From Chaetoderma sp. LZ-2023a (lineage: Eukaryota; Mollusca; Caudofoveata; Chaetodermatida; Chaetodermatidae): 64,000 nt of DNA. The stretch is taken from NCBI GenBank assembly GCA_034401795.1, contig CM067367.1, positions 78,623,579 through 78,687,578 on the forward strand, written 5' to 3'. A model generated the notes under the pieces. It saw nothing but the letters and a program-made list of their open reading frames with translations, had not been told where the DNA came from and ran no database searches. This document shows positions 50,639-63,764 of this stretch, in pieces. How positions within the stretch are numbered: position 1 is the stretch's first letter; each line of letters starts with the position of its first letter. The position numbers and the translations under genes are program-made.

Positions 50639-51900
50639 GTGAAGAACAGCGACGATTCTCGTACATCTAAAACATGTCTCGATTTCATTCTCGACACGGA
50701 CGCCTCTGCGTTTGCCATTGGTGCCATTCTATTACAAGTCAGGGAAGATGGAACAGAGCAGGTACCAGGCTATGGATTGCATACCCTCAATAAGACTGAG
50801 AGATATTTTGCCACAACAAAACAGGAATTGTTAGCCATGATATACTTTACAAAGTACTACAAACACTTTCTGTATGGAAGACCGTTTACCCTTTGTACAG
50901 ACCACGCCTCACTACGCTGGCTCAGGAATTTTAAAAGAATCATGCTGGCCAGATAGTGAGATGGTAGGAATTCTTGCAGGCCTATAACTTTACAGTCACA
51001 TAGTGGCCCGACAAACTTCATGGAAATGCTGATGCCTTGAGCCATATTGGACTCGATGAGGACGCCGAAGTGGCCACCGGAACAACACAACACAGAGCCG
51101 TTTCCCACCTTCCCAGAACTCCAGTGTGAGAAAACTGGTTCATGCACAGACAACAAACACACAAAAGCAATACATATACACGTTGATCAAGAAGCGGGTA
51201 TGCCCACCAAGGAAATCCACTTCGGCCAAATATTACTATCAACGATACACTGAATGCCATGTGCTTAATGCCATTCTTTATATCAATGATCGCCTTATTG
51301 TCTCAGAATGGTTTCGCCTTCCAATATTAGAACAGCCTCCTGACAATGCAAGGTAATTAGCCCTAGAATGTACAACAGAAAGGATTACGGCTCGGGTCCA
51401 TTGGAGTGATATATATATGACAGTGTAAAAGCAGGGGTTACCAAATGTCTGTCCTGCCAACGCCACTTTGTTGGCCAACAACGCATCAGGCCTTTACAAA
51501 CCAAAATCGCTGGTGCGTCGTGGGGCCCGAGGGAGTGGAGGGGTGGAGGGTTATCGAAGCACTTGGGCCCATAACTATGATGGATAAGGGCAATAAATAT
51601 ATCCTCATACTCCAGAACTACTTTGCGAAGTGGATCTTAGCATTTGCTTTGTCAGACCAAAAGGCATCCACTGTGGCAGATGTCCTGGCCAGCAATGTTT
51701 TCTGCCATTTCGGCATGCCCTGTGTACTACATTCCAACCAAGGTACCAATTTTGCGAGTCGCCTGATCGCAAAGCTCTGAAAATTCTTTCATATAGTAAA
51801 AACGTGTACCATGCTGTAACATCCGTGTAGGGATGGCATGGTGGAATGGATTATCCATATGCTGGCAATTATGTTAACTAAGGAGACACACCTTGGCTGT
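50639..51900 (+). pseudogene. Ty3/gypsy Pol: RNase H and integrase, copy 2
   Basis: RNase H: CLDFILDTDASAFAIGA (Asp), KTERYFATTKQELLAMIYF (Glu), LYGRPFTLCTDHASLRWL (Asp). It is followed after stops by NADALSHI. Integrase: YYYQRYTECHVLNAILYIND, a decayed zinc-binding region (CPANAT at 51450), then ITMMDKGNKYILILQNYFAK, SNVFCHFGMPCVLHSNQG and a final GMVEWIIHMLAIMLTKETH near 51838-51890. The third acidic motif is altered (Glu retained, next residue Trp). Shared phrases such as GNKYIL.LQ.YF.KW and ASNVFC.FGMP show it is the same family as 13730-15330, in opposite orientation. Several stops. Confidence 0.87.
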
Positions 51901-53267
<1,367 letters not shown>

Positions 53268-53460
53268 TTGAAAAGTTTGACACAAATATGACTAAGAGCT
53301 GTTGCTGCCTAAGGCATACCGGCATAAATGATGCAACAGCTTCCAGTGAAATTAGTTTTAAAATATTCAAAGACTTACAGACACGTACGATTGTCTTGAA
53401 ATTGAGATGTCATGGCGTCATGGTTCAAAGGTCCATCATTTTCCATAATATCTTCATGAC
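53268..53460 (-). repeat. Palindrome-bearing repeat, degraded inverted copy
   Basis: The palindrome (GCTGTTGCTGCCTAAGGC ... GATGCAACAGC ... GAAATTAGTTTTAAAATATTC) is followed by the reversed inner flank TTGAAATTGAGATGTCATGGCG. One arm is expanded by a short insert. Confidence 0.65.
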
Positions 53461-54199
53461 TCACGAAACAACGTTTTAGTTAAGTGGGGTGTGCGTGGTG
53501 GTGGGATGAGTGGGGTGGTGAGAACTGGCCCGGGCCACTCGGGCCCCTCCATTGGATTCACCACTGAGTCTTACTGCTATTCTCGTTTGTAAAAAAGAAA
53601 CTGCATAAAACACATTCTTCACTTTAAAAAATGTTGTTGGTCAAGATCTGGTGCTGGGGACAAATGCCCCCGCCGCCTCTATTATAATCCGCGACTGCCC
53701 GGTATGCTTCCAGATGAAAGCACCCAGACCACTGTTTCTGCAGAACACAGTATATCCGATATTAACAAACTGCTTGACGATGCATATTCTGCCTCTCTCC
53801 TACAAAGGCAGGGGTGGCCCATTCAATGATTAATGAGGAGGAGGACGACGAGATAACCTTTCGCCATCTCCCGCCTCCATTCGGTCATCCTAGGACAAGG
53901 GATCCGCATCTGTAGTCGTATATGTCGTTATTGTCCAATGAGAAGGGTGAAAAGGTTGCTACACCTTCCTTTTCTCACTCCCCTATTATTCGTGCTATTA
54001 CGCCAATCATAAAGCTACCCCAAACCGAAGCAGAAGCAAACCCAACCCGCCCTGTCTCACATGGTCCGATATTGGTAATCAGCTGTGGAGAGGTACAAGG
54101 GTCAAATGGATCCTCGTCATGTTATACTGAACATGAGAAAACTGAAACTCAGCAATATCTAAATCCTGACCAATTCCAGAAGATGTGGCCCACTCATCG
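53461..54199. other. Unassigned interval
   Basis: Frames at 53651-53833 and 53922-54203 have no recognised domain. They could be the upstream part of the LINE fragment that follows. Confidence 0.3.
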
Positions 54200-54232
54200 C
54201 TGAGTTTAACACTCGCACCCCCACCCCCACTT

Positions 54233-54480
54233 GACGGACTAGACAAGTTGTTCATGTGGATATCCTGATGAAACCGTTGAACATTATGTCTTCTACTGTC
54301 CCATTTATAGGGAGCAAAGGCGTGCTTTTCATAACGCACTTGTAACTAATGATATTCCCCACACACACATGCTAAGACACATCTTGTATGGCGACATTAA
54401 TGTAAATATAAAAAGGAATCTCAAGACATCAGAAATTATTCGCCAATATATGGTCGATACTGGGCGTTTATAACAACATC
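54233..54480 (+). pseudogene. LINE C-terminal zinc-knuckle fragment
   Basis: The frame reads CSCGYPDETVEHYVFYCPIY, then REQRRAFHNALVTNDIP, HMLRHILYGD, EIIRQYMVDTGRL and a stop at about 54472. C-x-C-x7-H-x4-C followed by this helix-rich tail is the C-terminus of many LINE polyproteins. It differs from the other three LINE families in this window. The RT is not present. Confidence 0.75.
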
Positions 54481-54589
54481 CCGCTTACTTATCCAACTAC
54501 TAAACAAAGTATATTAGAACACGTATTTATAGAACTGACTATTTAAATAAACCAAATATAAACGATTGAGCCAACAATATACATATGTG

Positions 54590-54790
54590 GATATATTCAG
54601 TACAGCGTAGCTCGTAGTTCCAGGGCAAGATAAAAAGTACTTTCTAATGTCTTGGAGACAATTGGATTTGAGAATTTTGCTGCCTACGGCAGTAATGTCT
54701 TGCTAACTTATTTATGCTCTGTATTGTACTGAAACTGTGCAAGCATGTGGGTACACAGCACACTGAGTTCCTTCCACACATACCCTTCTT

Positions 54791-54797
<7 letters not shown>
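54590..54797. other. Short spacer with palindrome tip remnant
   Basis: TTTGCTGCCTACGGCAGTAATG at 54678-54699 matches the tip of the palindrome core; the arms are lost. Confidence 0.4.
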
Positions 54798-54845
<48 letters not shown>

Positions 54846-54846
54846 C
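54798..54846. repeat. (CT)n microsatellite
   Basis: About 45 bp of CT repeats ending in CTCGCTCGCTC. Confidence 0.95.
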
Positions 54847-56469
54847 GCTCACTCTCTTCAAGTTTATTATGCTTATATTATTATTTAATAATGTTACAGC
54901 TATATTGCGCATCCGCCTCTTGCTATTATACTCTATGTACAAAAATTGTATTGTGTAGGAGATACGGTCATAAGACGTATGTCTTATCGTTCTCCCACTT
55001 TTTAAACCAATTGTTAAAATCTAGCTTCTTACGACTAACAATAATATGTCTTACATTTACAATTGATTACTTATAATGCACGTGACTTCTCGTTTGTTTA
55101 AGCATCGAACAACCTGATATCTACCTTAATTTTGTTTATCAGTTAATTAATGCGCTAATCTTTTTAGACAGCTTGTTGAAAATAGTTGGTGACAGCAACA
55201 ACTTTTGATTAATTGCTCTTATTTCCTCATTCTGATGGCAAGCGGTTATCTAGTCGTATCGTTCACATTGATTAGACATCCAGGTAATGATAATTTTGTC
55301 CCGCTACAAGGTGGCGGGGTGGGTGCGTGGTTAAGCCACACGTCCATTGAAGTAAGCCTATTACAGGTATATACTGTGAACTGCCATCACTGGTCAAGGC
55401 GGCCATTAACTCGTGATCTTATCTTTAAAGACTTCTCTAACCATGAGGTGGGTTACTTAGCTGTGTTGTGATAACTCCCTCGCTCAGAAATACAGCACCC
55501 GTAGACATGTGTATTTTGTAGCTGAATTGTGATAATTTAAAGATCCCCCGGAACTTGCGATGTGGACTACCTGTTTAGATTAGTACCATGTTTGGAGAAG
55601 TAGTCTTAAATATATGTGATCATGTGTTTTATAGAATTGTGATAACTGACTTATTCACACAGCATCCATTAACCTACACGCTGATCTCACGCCAATCATA
55701 CGCGTACGAATTAAAGAACGAACACATTGTATGCAAATTAGATTATGGTAATACTGAATACGAAGTACCAATAGATAGTTATTAATTCACAATTTTATAA
55801 AATATTATCACTACGATTAAATCTTTCGAAGCTAATTTGACTGAAATGTTGTGCTACAAACAACCGCTGCATCTTGCAGTCACATTAATATTGGAAAGCT
55901 TAGAGACAGAGTGTCATTCATTACAAGCAATTTAGAGGGAATAGAACATAACGGAAATGTTGACTTTTATATGTTCAAATGGTTCTGCGTTTTAACCCTT
56001 TAATGGACAAATTTGGTCAATAGAAGTGTAATTATCCCAAGGAAAATGCCAAGTTGCAGACTAAGGAAGGGTATTTTTTAAGATGTACAGGTTTACCAGT
56101 GGTAATTTTTCAAAAATAGACTCGTTTAGCTTTGCAAATTGACTGTTCTCAAGACCAATGCAGATGCTGACTTAGTCGCAATATTTATAGGTAAAGAAAG
56201 ATTAATCGGTATTGGTTAAACCGACAATTTTATTAAACTCGGTTTTTCGGTTTAAACATAATTACGACGGCTTGCAAACCGTCACGATATTGAGTCGGCT
56301 CACGATGTGAGATCTGTATATTGCGCAGCTCTATGTAGACCATGACCATCAACATATTACGACGTATTGCACCTAGTGTAATAAACTGTGCACGGCGTGC
56401 CATTTTGGGGTAACACAAGCCACAATTGAAAAACACAGAGTATTAATAATTAATCTTTTACTCGGGGAA
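54847..56469. other. Unassigned AT-rich sequence with palindrome remnant
   Basis: A decayed core occurs at 55829-55903 (GAAGCTAATTTGACTG ... GCAGTCACATTAATATTGG). No gene is supported. Confidence 0.45.
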
Positions 56470-57815
56470 GCCAATGTGTCATGGGCCGAACTCGGGCCTA
56501 AATTCGCGACACATACCCCAATATCTGTATTAATGGTAAACATGAAACCGCATAAGTGTAAATCAATGGACATTGTTAAAACAAAATCAGCTCCGGCGCA
56601 GTCCTCTACACCGGCCTCATCATTGGCAAATGTCCCTCGAACCTCGTGTGGTAATGATTCCTCTGATTATACATCCATAAGAACCTCTGGTATCGGAAGA
56701 TTCGTCTCGACTAACCATAATAACTTCGGCAGCAGGACAGCCCCTGAACAAATCAACCATGACAGCGGTAACGAAGGAGCAACCCGGGTACATAGGAACT
56801 ACGTTGATAGACAGTCCTCCATGTGTTTGGAAATCTACTACTGCGCGAGTTTATATTGGTAAAACGTGTGCCCGCACACCACCGACATCGGCGACTGTAC
56901 GTGCAGAAAACGCCCTCGGCACCACCATCCGGGCAGTACCCAGAACTGTGACAAATATCTTAAAACCCCTGATAGAAGGATGACGGTTTTGTCGGCTACC
57001 ATGTCAAATCAAGATGTTATGGTCCAGGACATTGGTGAATCTTCTACATCGAGCGTCATAAGCGCGAGTGTTACACCAACACCGCGCAACGCATCAGCAG
57101 CAGTTGACCCGGTACTGTCAAACATCAGCTGACATTTTGATCTGGCACAGGCCTAAATAATTCTCCACCTGAAGCGCTCAGCCCAACCTGACATGCCGAA
57201 ACTGGTCTATAGACTGTACACCATTGGCCATGGAATAAAAACACTGCGTAATAATGATGCAGCACAATGTAGAGTTGGCGCACGTCACCTATGTCGTTTA
57301 TGCCACACTATTAAATATGTAAACTGTAAATGCTTGTACTGCGAGAGTGGGTATCTTCGGCCAAGGAAATCTTTACTTCAGACTGAAAGGGCACATCCTC
57401 GCGAGCTATTGTTTTGGGTAATTGCTTTACAATAAATAATAACAAATCAAAACACACAAAAAACAACAAAACGCACCTGGGCCTAAGAAACCTGTGCCAA
57501 AAATTCAGAAGTACAATTTCCCAAATCAAATTTTCCGCACGCCTATGTGCCTATCTCGAATATAAAATGTGCCTCACACGTCTCCCTATCTCCTTCGTCT
57601 ATAATTCTAACCTAGTAGATAACGGTCATACAAGCCATGATCCGCTACATCAATATCGCTCGGCCTGTGTGTGCCAAGCTAGGAAGGGTTGGTGTAGTAC
57701 GGATAAGGTTAATATTCGTACACACGAGGTCGATTCGGCCCTGGTCGAATTGGTCCAACTTCGCCCTCTAGTACGGACACCTATGGTCCATACACGTAGC
57801 ACGTCGCCATAGCAT
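56470..57815 (+). other. Several unassigned open frames, one Cys-rich
   Basis: Plus-strand frames at 56476-56862 (Ser/Thr/Pro-rich, 128 codons), 57193-57435 and 57414-57812 overlap or follow each other. The second contains ARHLCRLCHTI and CKCLYCESGY, two close CxxC-type pairs that could bind zinc. No frame shows a domain I can name, and no splice sites stand out. It may be the degraded first ORF of a transposon; the RTE-like LINE starts 650 bp further on. Confidence 0.3.
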
Positions 57816-58449
57816 GAACAATGATAGAGTCTGTAAACCCTCGGATCAGGCACGCACGCTATTCTAGATAGGACGTGCACGCTACATAATAGAGTATGGC
57901 ATGCTCTTAGGTATATAGTTTCCCGTTTTACCAAATCGTACATTCGGCGCCATTCCTATTCAGTCTTAAAAACATTGCTATCAGAATGCATCAACAAACA
58001 CATAACTTTTTGCAGAATAATAATCTGACAAGAATTGGCAGAGATGTCCCTGTTTTAAAAGCCTGTCAAATATAACTTAGAATAGCAGACACAATCGTAT
58101 CACGTATGCTTCGTCGACACTAGGGGTGAAGGTCGTTCATGACGTCATGCTCCCATGGCCTTATACTAAATGTACCAGTCTGGAATAATCACTGTTGATT
58201 GGCTGGAAAAATGTGTCCCGGTAGTTGATTGGTCATTGAACCTTTAATAAGAGGGCGTATTAGCCTATAATCCTCAGTTGGAAGGAAGATCAGTCCGATA
58301 CAGTTAACATCAGATCAAGCTATTCTTCAGCAAACAGCCTGTTGGCAAGCTACAACGGTGGTTTCCATGTAAATTGTGTGGCCATGGCCGGGCATCGGGT
58401 CCTGAGTTCCGCTGAACTAAATTTTGGACGTCCCTAACCAGGGCTAAAT
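57816..58449. other. Unassigned interval
   Basis: TGACGTCA at 58140-58147. TTGATTGGCTGGAAAAAT at 58197 also occurs as CTGATTGGCTGGAAAATT near 45422. No gene. Confidence 0.4.
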
Positions 58450-59840
58450 CATATATTAAAGAAAGGTATTGGGTGTCGCAATATCTGGACCTGATGGCAT
58501 GAGTATTGCACTATTCAAATATCCAACTGACATTATATCAAAACCGATCACGCACGTAATTAATTCAGCTTTTGTGCACCACCTTCCCATGGACGCTGCA
58601 GGCCAAGGCATCCTTATTGCACTACCCAAGCCCAAGAAGCTACCTGGCCCCAGCCAATCTGCGGCCCATTGTGCTCCTCAACAACAATGGAAAAGTCTAT
58701 CCAATGTTACTCTGAGGAAAGTTCGATGACTTCAATGGATCATGCCAAAGCGCACACAATTAAATGCCCAAAGAACCTAGATGTACTACACGTGAGCTTA
58801 CCGCTTGCAGACACCAAGCTGATCGTATGAGTCAAGTCAGTGAAATCTGTAGAGTTTGAGACATCAATCGGCTCAATTGGCTTCCCACATGGAGATGGTC
58901 TATCTCCGGCGCTTTTCACATGTTACCTTGCTGCTGTGTTGAAATCTTTGTGGGAAAGTTCCACAAGATGAAACCCACAGTGTCAATAGAAGGTATGCCA
59001 CTAGAGATGGAATGTGCCGATGCTGTGGACTTTATAGACGAGGAAAGGAAATCACTTGACGAACTTCTCCCAATAGCGGCAAGCAAATTCATAATTTAAA
59101 GTCTCTTTATGAATGAATCCAAAACGGAGTTCACCCAAATATACCTATCTACAAAGCATGAATCTAATGAAAATGACGAGCCACTTCGTGGCGGAGAACC
59201 ATGGAGGAAAGGTAAAATCCTGGGATCAATGATTTGCAGTACTGATGACATTGCTGCACGCTGCATCATGGGGAACATAGCTGTCCAGTCATTATTGAAG
59301 CTATGGATTCATAGATCAAAGATGCCCTTGATTAAAAGGCTACGTCTATGCAGTGTAACCTGATTATCCTTGATGCTGTATAACTGTAACAGCTGGCCAG
59401 CTCAAAAGGCAGGTCTAGACAAACCCGATGCCTGTCACCTCAAATACCTACCTACCAGCAACGAACACCGATGGTCAGACAGCATAATTTCCAATGATGC
59501 ACTATACAAGATCTGTATTACGTCGCCACTGTCTGTAGAAGTCGCCCAGCAAAGATGGGCCATGTTTGGCCATGTGCTAATGATGCCAGTAGAGACACCA
59601 GCACAGAGAGCATTAGAATTCGCCCTACTCGGAACCGAAAAACGCAAAGCGAGGAGAGGACGGCATTGCATAAATCTACTAAGCATGCTACGAGGTGGCC
59701 TCAAGAAAGCAGGACTCGGCACACTCAAGTCAAGAATGGACCCGAGGATGCTATTGATTTGGGCTGAGGACAAGACACAGTGGGCACATGCGAAGATGGA
59801 CTGATTGCAGCGGTATGATGTTTCTACTACTACAGCCACA
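58450..59840 (+). pseudogene. RTE-like LINE, RT and C-terminal domain (copy B)
   Basis: The RT start reads ISGPDGMSIALFKYP, then GQGILIALPKPKKLPGP. After a gap of decayed sequence comes TSIGFPHGDGLSPALFTCYL (motif B-like; Gln replaced by His) and MECADAVDFID, where relatives have YADDVDF, so the catalytic box is destroyed. Next is EPWRKGKILGSMIC, then the C-terminal domain: LDKPDACHLKYLPTSNEHRW, VEVAQQRWAMFGHVL, RRGRHCINLLSMLRGGL and KAGLGTLKSRMDP, with a stop near 59802. At least three stops or shifts. It matches the minus-strand fragment at 38116-38620. Confidence 0.85.
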
Positions 59841-62564
59841 TAATACAGTACTCATATATTTGGCTTCGCCGAAACCAGGCGGCCAAAGCGCATAGATTGC
59901 GCATACATGAAAGAACACTCAATACCTTCGGCGGTACTGGTTTTGATCAACCTTCCTAGGCTGGTTGACTATCTCGCCAAGACTTGTTCGAGCCAGGTCA
60001 AAAGCTTATTCGTGTAAGCACATTACTTGTACCGAAAAAGTGGTCTGTTAATGCTCCAAACATTAGCCGATTCTATTGTTTTAAACATTGCCTCCGACAC
60101 AGCATCTGAGCTAGCTGCGCTGATCGTCATTGAAAGGGTTAATGGATAGATTTCATTAAGAGGATTTTACTTTTGTCATTGAAAATATTATACTTTACAG
60201 GCCATGAGAATGCATTTTTTTAATGTACAACTGAGTTGGCTGACGTGCGTATGAGGCCAGCCTTTACAGCGCTAAAATTCAAAAAAGTGTCTTCTCTTGA
60301 ATTGCAAATATTCCAAGCCCAATAAAAATGCTGTATTGGCCAGTTTGGACATTAAAGTGTTGATTTCTACTCAAATGATGCAAAACATTTTATTTTACAT
60401 ATTGCATATGATATGTTATTTTAGGAGAAAAAACTCAATTGATAAACTAGTAATAATTGAAAAGAAATATGGAATTAGCAATTCTTTGGGCAAAGTAATC
60501 ACTTCCAATTCCTAAAGATTTACCCCATTACCACTTTATCCAATGTACACAACTTCTACTTACAACCCCCGCCCCCACCCCCAGCCCCCATGCTGGCGAG
60601 TGTTAAATAGCATCCTATTCAAACAGCTAGAGCCTTGTAATTGATCAGTATGGTTGAAGTTACACTCCTGTCTGTAAGGAAATTTCGCTTCCACATATCT
60701 TATTGTCATAATTTCATATGTGAAGGGTCCATGACAACATACTCACATACCCAGGTTTACTCCACTTCTATTTAAAAAGATATCTTGGTTTCTATCTATG
60801 GGCAGATACCCGGCAGCTATTGGGACTTATATGCAGCAATGTTTTAATATGGAGTGAGTGATTCAACCCTGACAATGTTAGTTAATTTCTGTGACCAATT
60901 CATGACATTGGCACTTACAGATGCACACATCAAATTACCAAAATGTTAAAACATTTGTAAAACTACACTATTTGCATAAATAGAAAATGGATAATTGACT
61001 GGTCTATCTATACTACCTACCGAGGCTTTATATGGGTGGTTCTCAGTTATATTACCCATATACACACATTCATGCCATAGCAGTTGATGGTATGCTGCAT
61101 TAATGCTGCTCGTGTATAATGATATCATGAAATGATTCATCCATTAATATGATATCATCTAGTAAACACACCCACCTTACCATGGGATAAGTAATTTAAT
61201 GATATTAGTTTTGTTCTAGAATACGTGCTTATTGATTTACATTTCAAGATTAACTTCAATAAATGAGTTTTCTATTAGGTACGAATCCATAATAGCACGT
61301 GCTTTCACAATTTCCGTTATTCACATAACTTCAGATCTAGGATACAATTTATAAATTATTGCTATGATTTGTATACATTCACCTCTTGCATTGCATAGGG
61401 TGTTCACAATATCTGTTATGCATATATTGTGTTGTCATTGATTAGGTAATTAACTGTTAACGTGGCTTGAGGCCAAGCAAAATAATCCAATCACATACCC
61501 CTGGCTGTACGCAGATGTAGGGAATTATTTATCATGGCGAAGGTTAGTTATTCATTTACCCTTTTTTGCTAAAAACCGAAAAATGAATCTAGAAAAATGA
61601 TAAAAACTATGAAAATTCAATAAATTCTACAATCAATCCAAACTTCTTATGTAGCAATATTGTATGGGCAGGTAAATTGTATCCAGTGTTGCAGGTGCAT
61701 GTACGTAAAAAAAGCTTAGACATCCATCTACTGTTTAACCCTATGCAGGACATTTCATTTAGCTATTATGTAACTAGATACACAATTAACGTTTTTTCAC
61801 TCTGATGATCAATTTCTTAATTTTCAAACTGGCTATCTCAATTGCCTAGCGGCATAATGCATTGCCATTCACAACATCAGCTACCCGCATTGGAGCAGTT
61901 ATTTGAAAATGAACAGCACAAATGTTGTTATTCACACGCGAATTGAACAAGTCATTTGATTCACGAATACTGATTACAACCTGGTATGAAAACAGTAAAC
62001 AAATACGAGTACGTTATAATGTATGGGTTGGAAGATTAGTGTTTACGCAACTGGTCACTTTGACAGTGCGGCTTCCATGTTAAAAAATAATAATGATGTA
62101 ATGACCTCGTGAAAAAACTCTGGAACAAAGCAACCTTGATAAATTGCACTTTTGCTCAGCAAAATTAAACATTTTTGTCAAATCGACTGGTCAACCATTG
62201 AAATATTGATCCCTTTTGTTCGAATATCATCAAACGCGGCAAAGGACGTACACGCAATAGTGAGTTTCTACACTTACTACATGAATAATAGGAATAAAGC
62301 TGTGGTTTTATTCAGCCCAGTGCCATTAGGCGCATGCTGCATCATCCGACGGCATGATCTGCTTTCAGATTGGGCGAAACTCCCCATTCATTTCTTGAGA
62401 AGAAAATGGCTGCGATCACGAAAAATCTCCAAAAAGTGTAATTTGGGATTGTTAAAAGCACAATATGATAGCGTTGTCATGTTTTTGTCCAGGATTCACT
62501 CAGCAAAAGCTTTATTAACATATAAGGCGTCTATATAATGAATTGTATAGCTCCCTTTTCGTTT
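59841..62564. other. Unassigned AT-rich intergenic sequence
   Basis: A C-rich patch (CCCCCGCCCCCACCCCC) lies at 60566. A 128-codon frame at 62152-62538 lacks any domain and begins at a non-ATG codon. No gene is supported. Confidence 0.4.
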
Positions 62565-62692
62565 CCTTTAATCAATAATCTCCTCCTGAATGCATACTGA
62601 GTTTAGTTCTGTGGTGCCATTTATAGATACGCTTTAACATTTTAAGCCTGCAAAACAAAACAGCAAAATCTGTTTTCGATTTAACAACTAAA

Positions 62693-62830
62693 CTGTTGAA
62701 TATTTAATCTACTTTGACTATGGCATCAATAGGTTTCCGTCAAATTAATTTTATAATATTCAAAAGCGTACCTGTAGAATCACTGTGAAATTGATTTTCT
62801 GGGACGTCATAGTTCAATGGGGTAAAGCAA
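62693..62830 (-). repeat. Palindrome-bearing repeat, inverted, left side of intact cassette
   Basis: TGTTGAATATTTAATC...CAAATTAATTTTATAATATTC is the decayed core. The inner flank GAATCACTGTGAAATTGATT then TTCTGGGACGTCATAG follows in reverse orientation. Confidence 0.7.
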
Positions 62831-63108
62831 GTGACTAAATCTCATGTGAAGCTCACGTCTTTATTTGATTTTATATTATGCTTTATATATATGCCATTCT
62901 TCGAAACCTTTAGATTGATGCACCTATAAGCAAGGGAGTATTGGATAAATACACTGAAAGCATACATGTACATTCTGTGGGATGTTATCTTAAATTGCAA
63001 ATCGTTCATTATATTGCATACGTGGCATATGGATGCGTTATGTGTTGAGTCCCACATTGGTTAAATATGGAGAAACCATTGTATGGCATCACATGCCTAA
63101 GGCAGAGA

Positions 63109-63669
63109 CTAATAGATAGGTAGTTCATTGGCAGTAATGTCAGGATCCAGGTGATACATAAGATAAACCTCAAGATACTCATCTTCAGCAATAACCCCAT
63201 CTCCATCGTCATCGATAAGATTAAAGTCTTCTCTAGCTTTATCCATGACAAACTCAAGGTCACCAAACTGTTCGTAATAATGATAAAATTCATCGAAGCT
63301 AACACCACCATCAATGTCGGAATCCATGACCTGAAACATTATTGTAAAGAAAGTAAGTATTCTCTTCCGGAAGATTTTGAAATGGGTACTCCAATACCAT
63401 CCGTGTGCTGAGACATATTCTGATTTCGTCATTGCTCTTGTCACCCCGTCCACTCCAAAGTAAGTTTCTTGAATATCCTTATATAACAGGCAGTATTGAC
63501 TGAGACCTTGTATCAGGTCCTCCCGAGGATGATACAAATCATTTAGTTGCTTTACAAAAGAGTAACATTCATTCAAGGTGAAAGTGCCATCTTTATTACG
63601 ATCGAGGTTATTAAATATGTGTCTCCACCGTTCCTTGAATGCCTCTGTTACTGCCAGGTCCTTGTCCTC
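63109..63669 (-). CDS. EF-hand calcium-binding protein, terminal exon (SCP/calexcitin-like)
   Basis: The exon starts after acceptor TTTCCCTTACAG (AG ends at 63670), phase 0, and encodes 186 residues to TAG at 63109-63111. The ATG at 63684 lies inside the intron tract and is not a real start. Loops: DRNKDGTFTLNE (about residue 24), DSDIDGGVSFDE (about 116) and DDDGDGVIAEDE (about 153). All have Asp at loop position 1 and Glu at position 12. A region at residues 55-100 (YFGVDGVTRAMTKSEY, HGWYW) looks like a degenerate hand. A four-hand layout with one silent hand is typical of invertebrate sarcoplasmic calcium-binding proteins and calexcitins. The protein would bind Ca2+ in the cytosol. Family membership is inferred from layout only. 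No signal peptide or membrane segment. The N-terminal exons lie beyond 64000, if they exist. Confidence 0.85.
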   Translation of the reverse strand, partial: EDKDLAVTEAFKERWRHIFNNLDRNKDGTFTLNECYSFVKQLNDLYHPREDLIQGLSQYCLLYKDIQETYFGVDGVTRAMTKSEYVSAHGWYWSTHFKIFRKRILTFFTIMFQVMDSDIDGGVSFDEFYHYYEQFGDLEFVMDKAREDFNLIDDDGDGVIAEDEYLEVYLMYHLDPDITANELPIY

Positions 63670-63690
63670 CTGTAAGGGAAACATAAATTA
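63658..63690 (-). promoter_or_regulatory. 3' splice site of the EF-hand exon
   Basis: On the minus strand a pyrimidine tract TTTCCCTTAC precedes AG (63671-63670), then GAG. The pseudogene has TTTCCCTTGCAG at the same place (34004-34015). Conservation of the intron end in both copies argues for DNA-level duplication. Confidence 0.8.
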
Positions 63691-63764
63691 TGTGTAATAA
63701 TGAAGCCAGCATAATTTCATTCAGATACCACCTTAGCTTGTTCCTAGCAAATCAATGGGTGAAT

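Noticed and set aside
62152-62538. 128-codon open frame
   Set aside because: It begins at a non-ATG codon, shows no domain, and has the composition of neighbouring non-coding DNA.
63670-63684. ATG at 63684 as the start of the EF-hand protein
   Set aside because: The bases just after it form a pyrimidine tract and AG acceptor conserved in the pseudogene copy. The homologous coding part begins at 63669.
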